DNA from: Dehalococcoidia bacterium
Lineage (GTDB): Bacteria; Chloroflexota; Dehalococcoidia; Tepidiformales; Tepidiformaceae
Length of the DNA stretch: 64,000 nt
Direction of reading: 5' to 3'
Assembly: GCA_003104995.1 (NCBI GenBank)
Contig: PQAO01000021.1
Location: 365,918 to 429,917, forward strand
Part shown: positions 11,469 through 19,660 of the stretch, piece after piece
Numbering within the stretch: position 1 is the first letter of the stretch
Layout of the letters: each line of letters opens with the position of its first letter
The notes under the pieces: generated by a model
Databases searched by the model: none
What the model saw: the letters and a program-made list of their open reading frames with translations, nothing else
What the model was told of the DNA's origin: nothing
Position numbers and translations under genes: made by a program

Positions 11469-11906
11469 ATGCCGCTCACGGTCGAACTGGTGACCGCCGA
11501 GCGGGTCGTCCGCGTCGAACAGGGCGTGGATGTGCTCGTTGTCCCCGGCAGCGAGGGGCAGATGGCCATCCTCCCCCACCACGCCGCTCTCATGACCACG
11601 CTCGACCCTGGCGAACTCGTCATGCGTCGCGCCGGGCAGGAAGACGCCTTCGCCGTCACCGGCGGCTTTCTCGAAGTCCGCAACGACCGCGTGACCGTGC
11701 TCGCCGACGCCGCCGAGCCTTTCGAGGAGATCGACGCCACCCGCGCCGAGGCGGCCCGTGCCCGCGCCGAGGAGCGGCTTCGCCTCTACCGCGAAGGCCG
11801 GGCCGGCGATGTCGACGTTGCCCGTGCCGCTGCCGCGCTTCAGCGCTCGCTGATGCGACTCCGCATCGTGCAGCGCCGACGCCGCCCGGGTCCGCCCCGC
11901 GTGTGA
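11469..11906 (+). CDS. atpC: ATP synthase F1 subunit epsilon
   Basis: 145-residue epsilon subunit, which binds gamma and can inhibit hydrolysis. The N-terminal beta-sandwich is recognisable (VELVTAERVV, then PGSEGQMAILPHHAALMTTLDPG). The C-terminal helical hairpin (about residues 85-135) is rich in Arg, Ala and Glu. It is the last gene of the operon and is followed by a hairpin. Confidence 0.93.
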   Translation: MPLTVELVTAERVVRVEQGVDVLVVPGSEGQMAILPHHAALMTTLDPGELVMRRAGQEDAFAVTGGFLEVRNDRVTVLADAAEPFEEIDATRAEAARARAEERLRLYREGRAGDVDVARAAAALQRSLMRLRIVQRRRRPGPPRV

Positions 11907-11930
11907 CCCACCCACCCGGAGCGAATCACC

Positions 11931-11952
11931 GAGCCCGCCGTACGGCGGGCTT
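11931..11952 (+). terminator. Hairpin after the atp operon
   Basis: GCCCGCC (11933-11939), loop GTAC, GGCGGGC (11944-11950), with an extra A-T pair and a G-T wobble at the base. It starts about 25 bases after the atpC stop. The following bases are only weakly T-rich (TTCGTG), so intrinsic termination is likely but not certain. Confidence 0.55.
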
Positions 11953-12021
11953 CGTGTGCGTGCCGGACTCCGGAGACAATGTTCGCCCCAGTGGAATGGA
12001 CGCCATAGACTGGCGAAAGAG

Positions 12022-13296
12022 ATGACTACGCGTCTGCGCGGCGGGAAGTATGTGGTACAGGGCGGTGTGGTGCTCCGTGGCGCCGTCGATATTTCCGGCG
12101 CCAAGAACCACGCCCTCGCCGCGATGTGCGCCGCCCTCCTCACCGACGAGGAAGTCTTCCTTACCAACGTCCCCTACATCAGCGACGTCGATAGCCTGAG
12201 CGAACTGCTGGTAAGCCTCGGTGTAGTCGTGGAGCGTATCCCGGGCGGCTCGCTTCGGATGAACGCCTCGGGCGTCAACGTGTTCGAAGCCCCCACCGAG
12301 CTCATCTCCGAAAACCGCGCCTCGTTCCAGGTCATGGGTCCGCTCCTTGCGCGTCACGGATTCGCGGCCTCCGCGCCGCCCGGTGGCGACGTCATCGGCC
12401 AGCGTCCGATAGATGTCCACCTTTCAGGTTTCGAAGCGATGGGCGCAGTCGTCGAGCGGGAGGGCGAACGGTTCGTCGCGCGTACCGGTGCCGCTGGACT
12501 GACCGGCGCCCGCGTCTTCATGGACTACCCGTCCGTCTCTGGGACGCAAAACGTCATGATGGCCGCGACCCTCGCTCGCGGGCACACCACCATCGTCAAC
12601 GCCGCCACCGAGCCCGAAGTCCAGGAACTCGCCCTCCTGCTCAACGCCATGGGCGCCCGGATAACCGGCATTGGCAGCCAGATGCTCGAAGTCGAGGGCG
12701 TCGACCGGCTGCACGGCACCACGGGCCGCGTCATGCCCGACCGCATCGAGACCGGCACCTGGGCTATCGCCGCGGTCATGACCGGTGGAGACGTGGTGAT
12801 TCGCGATGCCCCGGTCGGCGTACTGGACGCGCTCATCCACAAGCTGCGGGCTACTGGCGCCCACATAGAGGAGGCGGAAGGCGCGTTGCGCGTCCACGCC
12901 GAGGCGCCCATCCGCGCTGTGAGCTTCCAGGCTCTGCCCTATCCCGGCCTGGCGACCGACCTCCACGCACCCTTCGCCGCGCTTCTCACGCAGGCCGCCG
13001 GCGTCTCCATCATCCACGAGCGTGTGTTCGACAACCGCATGCTGTACGTGAGCGAGTTGCGCAAGATGGGCGCGGAGATCGTCAGTACCGGCTCTTCCGC
13101 CATCGTCTCCGGACCGACCCTGTTGCACGGCACCCGGGTGCGCGCCCTCGACGTCCGGGCAGGCGCGGCAGTGCTGCTCGCGGCCATGGTCGCGCAGGGG
13201 ACCACGATCATCGACGATGTGTATCATCTTGATCGCGGGTACGAACGCCTGGACGAAAAACTCAGGGCACTTGGCGTGGAACTGGAGCGGCACTAG
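12022..13296 (+). CDS. murA: UDP-N-acetylglucosamine 1-carboxyvinyltransferase with Asp at the active-site Cys position
   Basis: 424-residue MurA, the first committed step of peptidoglycan synthesis (enolpyruvyl transfer from PEP to UDP-GlcNAc). GAKNHALA carries Lys28 and Asn29, and the catalytic Asp is in the LATDLHAP segment. The mobile-loop cysteine (Cys115 in E. coli, usually PGGCxIG) is Asp123 here: PGGDVIGQRPID. Mycobacterium, Chlamydia and Borrelia enzymes with this Cys-to-Asp change are active and intrinsically fosfomycin-resistant, so the same phenotype is expected. The ATG at 12022 is preferred because the conserved N-terminus follows it; the ribosome site (GAAAGAG) is weak. The stop directly abuts the mreB start. 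Confidence 0.95.
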   Translation: MTTRLRGGKYVVQGGVVLRGAVDISGAKNHALAAMCAALLTDEEVFLTNVPYISDVDSLSELLVSLGVVVERIPGGSLRMNASGVNVFEAPTELISENRASFQVMGPLLARHGFAASAPPGGDVIGQRPIDVHLSGFEAMGAVVEREGERFVARTGAAGLTGARVFMDYPSVSGTQNVMMAATLARGHTTIVNAATEPEVQELALLLNAMGARITGIGSQMLEVEGVDRLHGTTGRVMPDRIETGTWAIAAVMTGGDVVIRDAPVGVLDALIHKLRATGAHIEEAEGALRVHAEAPIRAVSFQALPYPGLATDLHAPFAALLTQAAGVSIIHERVFDNRMLYVSELRKMGAEIVSTGSSAIVSGPTLLHGTRVRALDVRAGAAVLLAAMVAQGTTIIDDVYHLDRGYERLDEKLRALGVELERH

Positions 13297-14361
13297 ATGG
13301 CCATGGAATTCCTCGCCCCCAAGAAGGCCGGTATCGACCTCGGGACGGCAAACATCCTCGTCTACGTGAAGGGCCAGGGCATCGTGGTGAACGAGCCCTC
13401 TGTCGTCGCACGACATAATCGTGACAATGCCATCGTCGCCGTGGGCAGCGAAGCCCGCGCGATGCAGGGCCGGACGCCCGGCTCGATCAGCGTCATTCGT
13501 CCGATGCGCGACGGTGTGATCGCCGACTATCTCACCACTGAGGCCATGCTTCGCTACTTCATCGGCATCATCACCGGACGCTTCAACCTCATCCGTCCCG
13601 AAGTGATGGTGACCGTCCCGGCAGGCGTCACCAGCGTCGAACAGCGCGCCGTCCGCGACGCCTCGGAGCAGGCCGGCGCGCGTAAGCCCGCCCACCTCGT
13701 GCCCGAGCCCCTCGCTGCTGCCATCGGCGCCCGCATCCCGATTGGCACTGCCCGCGGGAACATGGTCGTCAACATTGGCGGTGGCCGGACCGAGGCCGCG
13801 GTCATCTCGCTCTACGGTCTGGTGGTCAGCGAATCGGTCCGCATGGCCGGCGACCGCATCGACGAGGCCATCGTCGCCTACGTCCGCCGCCGCCACAACC
13901 TCATCATCGGCGACCGCACCGCCGAGGAGATCAAGATCGCCATCGGGAGCGCTCTCCCCGTCGACGAGGGCCTCGCGACGCAGGTGCGAGGCCGCGATCA
14001 GCTCAGCGGTCTTCCGAAAACCATCTCGCTCACCAGCAACGAGGTCGCCCAGTCCATCCAGGACTGCCTGGGCACGATCGTCCAGACCGTCCGCGCCGTG
14101 CTCGAAAAAACGCCTCCAGAGCTTGCGGCGGACGTTATCGATCGGGGCATCGTGCTCACCGGCGGCGGCGCGCTCCTCCGCCACATGGACGAACTCCTGA
14201 CCCAGGAGACCGGCGTCCCCTGCTACGTCGCCGACAACCCGCTGGAGTGCGTGGCCATCGGCGCTGGCATCGCCCTAGACCACCTCGACGTCATTAAGCG
14301 TTCCCTGCCGACCGAAGAAGAAAACCTCGTCGGCCTCTTCCCGGGGCCGGACCAGCGCTGA
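13297..14361 (+). CDS. mreB: Rod-shape determining protein MreB
   Basis: 354-residue bacterial actin that guides lateral wall synthesis. Phosphate 1 loop [17 protein letters not shown], phosphate 2 [13 protein letters not shown] (GGGTT is more usual), the connecting motif EPLAAAIGA, and the adenosine motif VLTGGGALL are all in order. The length is normal. It starts on the base after the murA stop, so the two wall genes are co-transcribed. MreC and MreD do not follow; the next gene is on the opposite strand. The Arg in the phosphate-2 loop is a small deviation. Confidence 0.93.
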   Translation: MAMEFLAPKKAGIDLGTANILVYVKGQGIVVNEPSVVARHNRDNAIVAVGSEARAMQGRTPGSISVIRPMRDGVIADYLTTEAMLRYFIGIITGRFNLIRPEVMVTVPAGVTSVEQRAVRDASEQAGARKPAHLVPEPLAAAIGARIPIGTARGNMVVNIGGGRTEAAVISLYGLVVSESVRMAGDRIDEAIVAYVRRRHNLIIGDRTAEEIKIAIGSALPVDEGLATQVRGRDQLSGLPKTISLTSNEVAQSIQDCLGTIVQTVRAVLEKTPPELAADVIDRGIVLTGGGALLRHMDELLTQETGVPCYVADNPLECVAIGAGIALDHLDVIKRSLPTEEENLVGLFPGPDQR

Positions 14362-14422
14362 GGCCCAGGCCCCGGGACCAGCCGCTAACGCTGCTCGCGA
14401 CCGTGCGACCACCGTCCGCCCG

Positions 14423-15703
14423 CTACGGTCGGAGCGTCATCCGCCAGTCTCCGCGGATCAGGCTCGATGGGTTACCCCGGTAGGTCACGGTGACGGTTTC
14501 GGCGAGGTCATTGAGGCTGTCGTAGAAGAACCACATCTCCGTTCGAGGGCAACACACGACCCCCGTCAGGTCCTTCGAATAGCCGACTCCCGACCCTCCG
14601 CTTCGCAGTGCCTTACCCAACGCGGTCACCGCCGAGTAGGACTCCTCGCCGCCTCCCGCTGGGGGAAACGCGCCGTCGAAGGTGAGCCTGATTGCCGGGA
14701 GCACGCTGTCCTTTCCCCCGGACGAAGAGATCACCCTGGTGAAGGTCAGCAACGTTGGCGTAAGCTCAACTCCTTCACGCCGGACCACGTCGGCGGCTGC
14801 GAGCGGTGTCTCCTGGCCATCGGCGCCGGAAAGGCCGGCGCGTGCCATCGCCGCCGCAAGGTCTATCTCCACCGAACCGCTCGTCCGCTCCAACGCCCGT
14901 TCAAGTGGTCCGAAAGAGACCTGCACCATGCTCCCGAATTTCGTTGGTGGGAAGCTGTAGGTCAGGAGCTGCCCGTCCTCGCGGCGCGAAATGAGCCCTC
15001 CGTACAGCGTCTCGCCGGCTGCTACCATCGATGGCTGTCCGACCTGGGCCACCGGGTCGTCTGAGTCTATGCGCACCGTGAGGAGTGTCTCGCTGGTGGA
15101 TCTGACTGCGCCTTCGACGGATATCCCCACGCCGCCAGACTCGATGCGTCCCCCGCCGAGGTGCTCAACGCGCAGGCGCGAAGCAAGGTCGCCAGGCACC
15201 TCGAGCCTGATGCTCCATTCGCCCGTAACCGCCCTCGGCGGCGTTTCATCTGCTGCCAGCAAGGTGACTGACTGTATCTGGAGAGTCCCCTCGCCACGAA
15301 GTAATAGAGGCGGCAATCGCACGACGCCCGGCGACGCCAACGGCGCGCTGAACCCGCCAAACCCCGACTCGACCGCCGCCTCGTCCAACCGGAGGTCACT
15401 CGGGTCGATGATGGCGCGAACGGCGCTCCCAGTCCCCGATGGGTCGTTATCCTCGGCCCGAACCTCGAGTTCGACGAAGGTAGCCGTCCCGCTGAAGTGC
15501 GCCCGCGTCAGCGAGACCGTGATGCCCTGGTCAGTTGCGCTGCCGGACTGTTTGACGTCCAACTCCGGCAACGTGCCGCCGGCCGGTTGGCCGTCTCGCC
15601 CTGCGAGCGCGATCGCCACCGCGCCAATCGCAAGGAGAGTCACGCTGGCGACGGCCACCAGCAGGAACCGCCCCATATCCAGGTTCGCCACTTTCTGTCT
15701 CAT
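14423..15703 (-). CDS. Unknown single-span membrane-anchored secreted protein
   Basis: 426 residues. One membrane segment near the N-terminus (about residues 12-34) follows a short positive stretch, so the rest should be outside the cell. The remainder is beta-rich in appearance, Ser/Thr/Gly/Val-rich, with no cysteine cluster or recognised motif until a short CCPRTEMWFFYDS segment near residue 385. I do not recognise the family; immunoglobulin-like or DUF4179-like domains are possible. It is followed downstream by the convergent mreB and is 12 bases from the next minus-strand unknown, with which it may form an operon. Confidence 0.7.
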   Translation of the reverse strand: MRQKVANLDMGRFLLVAVASVTLLAIGAVAIALAGRDGQPAGGTLPELDVKQSGSATDQGITVSLTRAHFSGTATFVELEVRAEDNDPSGTGSAVRAIIDPSDLRLDEAAVESGFGGFSAPLASPGVVRLPPLLLRGEGTLQIQSVTLLAADETPPRAVTGEWSIRLEVPGDLASRLRVEHLGGGRIESGGVGISVEGAVRSTSETLLTVRIDSDDPVAQVGQPSMVAAGETLYGGLISRREDGQLLTYSFPPTKFGSMVQVSFGPLERALERTSGSVEIDLAAAMARAGLSGADGQETPLAAADVVRREGVELTPTLLTFTRVISSSGGKDSVLPAIRLTFDGAFPPAGGGEESYSAVTALGKALRSGGSGVGYSKDLTGVVCCPRTEMWFFYDSLNDLAETVTVTYRGNPSSLIRGDWRMTLRP

Positions 15704-15715
15704 TTTGATGTCCCC

Positions 15716-16285
15716 TCAACAGCCGTACGAGTGCGGAAGCTTTTTGAACCCACAATTACCCCATCCGGGACTGGTGGTGTTGTAAGGTATCGTCGCGCCG
15801 AGAATATTGCCATAGTCCGGATACGTCACCATAAACGAACAATGTGCAGCATGAACGTAGGCGGTTCCTTCGAGATCAACGTTGGTTGGAGTTAGGGTCG
15901 GACTCCAGTTGTATGGTGTGTTGTAGTAGTTCAGATATAGTGAGGTCCCGTTCCAATTATTGGGAAACCATCCCCCGGTCCCAGATCGAAGGATACCTGC
16001 GCTGTCGTAGTGGTATCCGAACTCGGGGGACGCAACGATATTAACGTATGATGTGACTTGACCGAACCAGCACCAGCCACTGCCGCATCCCCACCAGTTT
16101 GTGCTCATTCCCCGGTATGCGTAGTTTCCCCAGGCATCTCGCAGATACGGTTGGGTCGGCCAGTTGAATGTCACGGCACTCGCCCTGGAAATGCGTTCCG
16201 GAGCAACAGCGGCGAAACCAATGATAATGCTCAGAAGTAGCGCGGTAATAGTCATCACCCTTACTCGCGTAGCCATGTTGATCAC
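15716..16285 (-). CDS. Small secreted Trp/Tyr/Asn-rich protein of unknown function
   Basis: 189 residues from a GTG start (185 from the next ATG). The N-terminus is a clear Sec signal peptide: basic start, a hydrophobic run around residues 11-28, and an ASA cleavage region near 34-37. The mature part is rich in Trp, Tyr, Asn and Gly and has several cysteines, for example WGCGSGWCW and a C-terminal Cys. That suggests a disulfide-bonded extracellular protein. Base composition is visibly lower in GC than the neighbours. No family is recognised. Lower GC plus the adjacent HTH remnant hint at recent acquisition. Confidence 0.7.
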   Translation of the reverse strand: MINMATRVRVMTITALLLSIIIGFAAVAPERISRASAVTFNWPTQPYLRDAWGNYAYRGMSTNWWGCGSGWCWFGQVTSYVNIVASPEFGYHYDSAGILRSGTGGWFPNNWNGTSLYLNYYNTPYNWSPTLTPTNVDLEGTAYVHAAHCSFMVTYPDYGNILGATIPYNTTSPGWGNCGFKKLPHSYGC

Positions 16286-16380
16286 GTCTTCCTATCAGTA
16301 CCCCGGTTGGGCGGAGTTCCCATAGTGCAGATTCTGAGAGGTGGAACGCGACCCGCGCAATACGATCTTGATCGTATCCC

Positions 16381-16627
16381 TCAACCTTCTTCTTGCCTCC
16401 GCAACGTCCCCGTCCGGTCTCTCACCCAGTTCGTCAGTGCGACCTTCGAGTGGATGTCCAGCTTGGTGTAGATGTTCTCTCGGAGAGCCTGGTCGCCAGC
16501 GCAATCTCCCGTGCGTCGCGTCGTCGGCCACCAACACCGCAATTTCCCACTCACGGTCCGTCAGCTTCTGTTCCACGGCCGTCCCTCCGGCCCCCCGGGT
16601 CCTGCCTGTCGGGGTCGCCGTATCCAT
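16381..16627 (-). pseudogene. Frameshifted LuxR-type helix-turn-helix remnant
   Basis: Three reading frames together spell a LuxR/GerE HTH. The first frame gives LTDREWEIAVLVADD, a second gives AREIALATRLSERT, and a third gives ENIYTKLDIHSKVALTNWV and then a stop at 16381-16383. These match the usual order LTxRExEV...REIAxxLxxSxxTV...NIYxKLxVxSR, with the segment between the second and third pieces shortened. At least two frameshifts are needed, so the gene looks broken, unless the sequence has errors here. No full-length receiver or sensor domain lies upstream. Confidence 0.65.
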
Positions 16628-16690
16628 ACCACAATCGCGAATGGCCCGTCTACCACCACAGCGTAAAGCGCAGGGCCGGGTTGCGGGCCA

Positions 16691-17398
16691 TCATTCGCGC
16701 TGGCGCGGCTTCCGCCCCGTGATCCAGAGCAGCCCTTCCCGCTTCGAAAGCCCGCTCAGTTCCGTATCGTTTTGCGCGATAAACGCCTGCACGGCCGCCG
16801 GGTCCGTCTTCGAATACTCCCGCAGCGCCCACCCGATCGCCTTCCGGATGAAGAACTCGCGGTCCCCTGCCCGCCGCTCGCAGAAGCGAAACAGGCGAGC
16901 TTCGTCGGTCCGGCCCTTGTAGGTGAGCTGGTGCAGGATCGCCGTCCGCGCCAGCCAGATGTTGTCATCCTCGATCCACCGGTCCATCTCGGCTGCCAGC
17001 GCCGGATGAGCCAGGACCAGCGGCCCCACCACCCGGGCCGGCAGCCCGTCGACCGTGTCCCACCACGACTTCGTGGTGATCAGCTCCCGCGCCACCGCCA
17101 GGAACCCGGGCCCACAAACGCGCACATGCCGCACCACGTGGTCGACGGCCACGTACTGGTACTCACGCTCCGGCAGTGCATACAGGCCATGCGCGAGGCC
17201 GGTCAGGTCGGTTTCCGAGGGAACGGGCATCCCGGCAAGCGCCACCTTGTGCAGCCCCCGCCGCTCGCCGGTTGGGATGCCCAGGAACGCGAACTGGTCG
17301 CGCACGTACCGCGACATGCCAACAGCCCGATCGGAGTCACGGCGGGCACTGAGCGCGGCCACAACGCGCGCAAACGCGTGCCCCGAGTAGTCCGTCAC
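16691..17398 (-). CDS. DNA alkylation repair protein, AlkD-like
   Basis: 235-residue HEAT-repeat DNA glycosylase of the AlkD family, which removes positively charged alkylated bases such as 7-methylguanine. Family landmarks are GIPTGERR near residue 40, TTKSWWDTVDGLP near 108 (Trp and Asp of the active cleft), and RKAIGWALREYSK near 188. The GTG at 17398 has GGGAGG six bases upstream. It lies 24 bases after rex on the same strand and could share its transcript. Confidence 0.88.
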   Translation of the reverse strand: MTDYSGHAFARVVAALSARRDSDRAVGMSRYVRDQFAFLGIPTGERRGLHKVALAGMPVPSETDLTGLAHGLYALPEREYQYVAVDHVVRHVRVCGPGFLAVARELITTKSWWDTVDGLPARVVGPLVLAHPALAAEMDRWIEDDNIWLARTAILHQLTYKGRTDEARLFRFCERRAGDREFFIRKAIGWALREYSKTDPAAVQAFIAQNDTELSGLSKREGLLWITGRKPRQRE

Positions 17399-17422
17399 GA
17401 TGCGCCTCCCGAGGGGGCCGCC

Positions 17423-18061
17423 CTACTTCCCGCCCGGTTCCGCCCGCTTGATGTAGAAGGTCATGCTCTGCATGGCAAGGACGGGGTCGATGTGGCGGAT
17501 GGAGACGTCGCGCGGGACGTGGGCTGTGATGGGGGCGTAGTTGAGGATCGCCCGGATTCCCGCCTCCACCAGCTTGTCGACCACTCCCTGGGCCGCTGAC
17601 GCCGGTACCGCGACAATGCCGATATCGACCCGCGCGTGCCGCAAGAAGGTGTCCAGTTCTTCGATGTCGTGGATGGTAACCCCACCCACCTGCCGGCCGA
17701 CTACGTCGGGGCTCGCGTCGAAGGCGGCCACGATTTCGAACCCCTGGGGTCCGAACCCGCCGTACTCAGCGATCGCCTGGCCCAGCCGCCCCACGCCCAC
17801 CAGGCACAACCGCCACTGCCTGTCGATACCCAGGATCTCCCGCAGCTTGTTCAGCAGGCTGGCGACGTTGTAGCCGCGCCCCTGCTTCCCGAACCGCCCG
17901 AAGTAGCTCAGGTCCTTCCGGATCTGCGCTGGTGTCACGTCCAGCAGCTCACCAAGTGCCTGCGAACTTACGACCGTATCCCCACGCGCCGCCAGCTCGG
18001 CCAGGGCCCGCGCGTACACCGGCAAGCGGTTGATGACGACTTCAGGGATCTCGAGGGTCAT
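17423..18061 (-). CDS. rex: Redox-sensing transcriptional repressor Rex
   Basis: 212-residue NADH/NAD+ sensor. The N-terminal winged helix spans about residues 15-80, with the characteristic RKDLSYFGRFGKQGRGY. The Rossmann domain carries the nucleotide loop GVGRLGQA (89-96), and the C-terminal swapped helix follows. Rex proteins repress fermentation and respiration genes at low NADH/NAD+, which fits a facultative organism. The start is the ATG at 18061; there is no good Shine-Dalgarno site. A strong promoter and a possible Rex half-site lie directly upstream. Confidence 0.94.
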   Translation of the reverse strand: MTLEIPEVVINRLPVYARALAELAARGDTVVSSQALGELLDVTPAQIRKDLSYFGRFGKQGRGYNVASLLNKLREILGIDRQWRLCLVGVGRLGQAIAEYGGFGPQGFEIVAAFDASPDVVGRQVGGVTIHDIEELDTFLRHARVDIGIVAVPASAAQGVVDKLVEAGIRAILNYAPITAHVPRDVSIRHIDPVLAMQSMTFYIKRAEPGGK

Positions 18062-18067
18062 GGAAGG

Positions 18068-18122
18068 TTGTGAAATCCGTAACTTTCGCTGGACTATAGG
18101 GCTCCGGACTCGTTGGGGTCAA
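18068..18122 (-). promoter_or_regulatory. rex promoter with a possible autoregulatory Rex half-operator
   Basis: Reading the minus strand, TTGACC (18122-18117) and TATAGT (18098-18093) are spaced by 18 bases, predicting a start near 18086. Between that start and the rex ATG, the plus strand has TTGTGAAATCCGTAACTT (18068-18085). Its left half is the Rex consensus half TTGTGAA, but the right half is poor. Autorepression is a common property of rex. Confidence 0.5.
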
Positions 18123-18154
18123 TTCAGCGGAGCGATGGATCGCACGCTGTTTGC

Positions 18155-19519
18155 CTATCCTCCGGACTCGCTTAACACCCTTGTAACCGCCTCTTCCACG
18201 ATCCGATCGTCAGTTGGATCTACTGTTCGCGGGTCCAGCAGGACCGCCCCGTCCTCTATGCGCCCGATCACGGGCGCATAGCGCTCGCGCAGATGGCGCG
18301 CCAGCCCATCGGCGCCATCAGCGTGGGTTATCGCCGCGCACCACGTTTCCACGCCCTGGCCCGGCAGCGAACCACCCCCAACCATCGTCCTCGACCGCAC
18401 AATGGTTCCCCGTTCGCCCGCAGCCCGCGCCCAGCGCCGCGCGCGCCTTCGCAACGACGCCGGCTCGCGCCGCAGCATTTCCCAGACCGGTATCCCGGAG
18501 TCCTGCCTGCCCAGCACGTATTGCATCAAAGTCGCGTTCAACGCAGCGATGGTCAGTTTGTCCAGTCGCAGGGCCCTGGCGAGTGGATGCCGGCGGAGCT
18601 CGGCGACGAGATCGCTCCTCCCCGCGATGATCCCGGACTGGGGACCGCCAAGCAGCTTGTCGCCGCTGAACAGTGCCAGGTCAGATCCCGCCGACAGGCT
18701 CTCCTGGACGGTCGGCTCGTGCGCCAACCCATAGGCCCGCGTCTCCACCAGGCAACCGCTCCCCAGGTCGTCGATGAGTAGTACACCCTTCTGCGCCGCG
18801 ACGCTCGCGAGCTCGTCAACGGTAGGCTCGGCAGTGAACCCGACCACCTGGAAGTTGGACGTATGCACTCGCAGGATCGCCGCCGTGTCCGGAGTGACGG
18901 CTGCCTCGTAATCGCTCGCGTAGGTCCGGTTCGTAGTCCCGACTTCGACGAGCCGCGCCCCGCTCTGCCGGAGCACGTCCGGTATACGAAAGCCTCCCCC
19001 GATCTCGACAGCCTGCCCCCGGGAGACGATGACCTCGCGCCCCTGCGCAAACACGTGCAAGACCATGAACAGCGCCGCGGCGTTATTGTTCACGGTGAGC
19101 CCGTCCTCTGCCCCGGTGGCCCGCCGGATCATGTCGCGGACGTGGTCGTGGCGGCTGCCGCGCGTCCCCGGACCGAGGTCGAACTCGAGATTCGAATACG
19201 CCGCCGCCTCCGCAATCGCCTCCAGCGCCGCCCGCCCGAGTGGCGCTCGCCCGAGGTTCGTCTGGAGGATTACCCCCGAGGCATTGATCACCCGCACGAG
19301 CGACGGGGCGAGCCGCCGCTCGATCACGAGCCGGGTTCGCGACGCCAGTTCCTGGAGCGATGGTTGTGCTCCCGCGCGTGCGCCGTCGCGCGCCTCTGCC
19401 AGGACCTCTCTGGCCGCCTCGGTGGCGAGCGCCCGCTCCCGGCCCCCGGCGGGGAGGCCCGGCAGCGCGACCAGGATCGCATCGACTGACGGCAGGCTGC
19501 GACGGGGGTCGGTGGTCAC
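18155..19519 (-). CDS. selA: L-seryl-tRNA(Sec) selenium transferase
   Basis: 454-residue PLP enzyme that converts seryl-tRNA(Sec) to selenocysteinyl-tRNA(Sec). The substrate-binding region has NASGVILQTNLGRAPL (79-94), NNNAAA and SRGQAVEIGGGFRIP, and the PLP Lys288 lies in SGDKLLGGPQ. The GTG at 19519 is chosen because it starts the conserved N-terminal helical domain; longer upstream readings run antisense through the next gene. SelA implies a selenocysteine system, but selB, selC and selD are not in this window and no selenoprotein is evident here. Confidence 0.92.
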   Translation of the reverse strand: MTTDPRRSLPSVDAILVALPGLPAGGRERALATEAAREVLAEARDGARAGAQPSLQELASRTRLVIERRLAPSLVRVINASGVILQTNLGRAPLGRAALEAIAEAAAYSNLEFDLGPGTRGSRHDHVRDMIRRATGAEDGLTVNNNAAALFMVLHVFAQGREVIVSRGQAVEIGGGFRIPDVLRQSGARLVEVGTTNRTYASDYEAAVTPDTAAILRVHTSNFQVVGFTAEPTVDELASVAAQKGVLLIDDLGSGCLVETRAYGLAHEPTVQESLSAGSDLALFSGDKLLGGPQSGIIAGRSDLVAELRRHPLARALRLDKLTIAALNATLMQYVLGRQDSGIPVWEMLRREPASLRRRARRWARAAGERGTIVRSRTMVGGGSLPGQGVETWCAAITHADGADGLARHLRERYAPVIGRIEDGAVLLDPRTVDPTDDRIVEEAVTRVLSESGG

Positions 19520-19660
19520 GAGCGAAGTGTACCCCGTGCACGCCGGTATCGATGCCTCAAAGGTGGGCCATCGAATCTGCAATCGGACATAGCTGTCATC
19601 TTTGATTGACCATGCTGGGATAACCGTTGACGATAAGGACACCCTCTCTCGGAGACTCCT

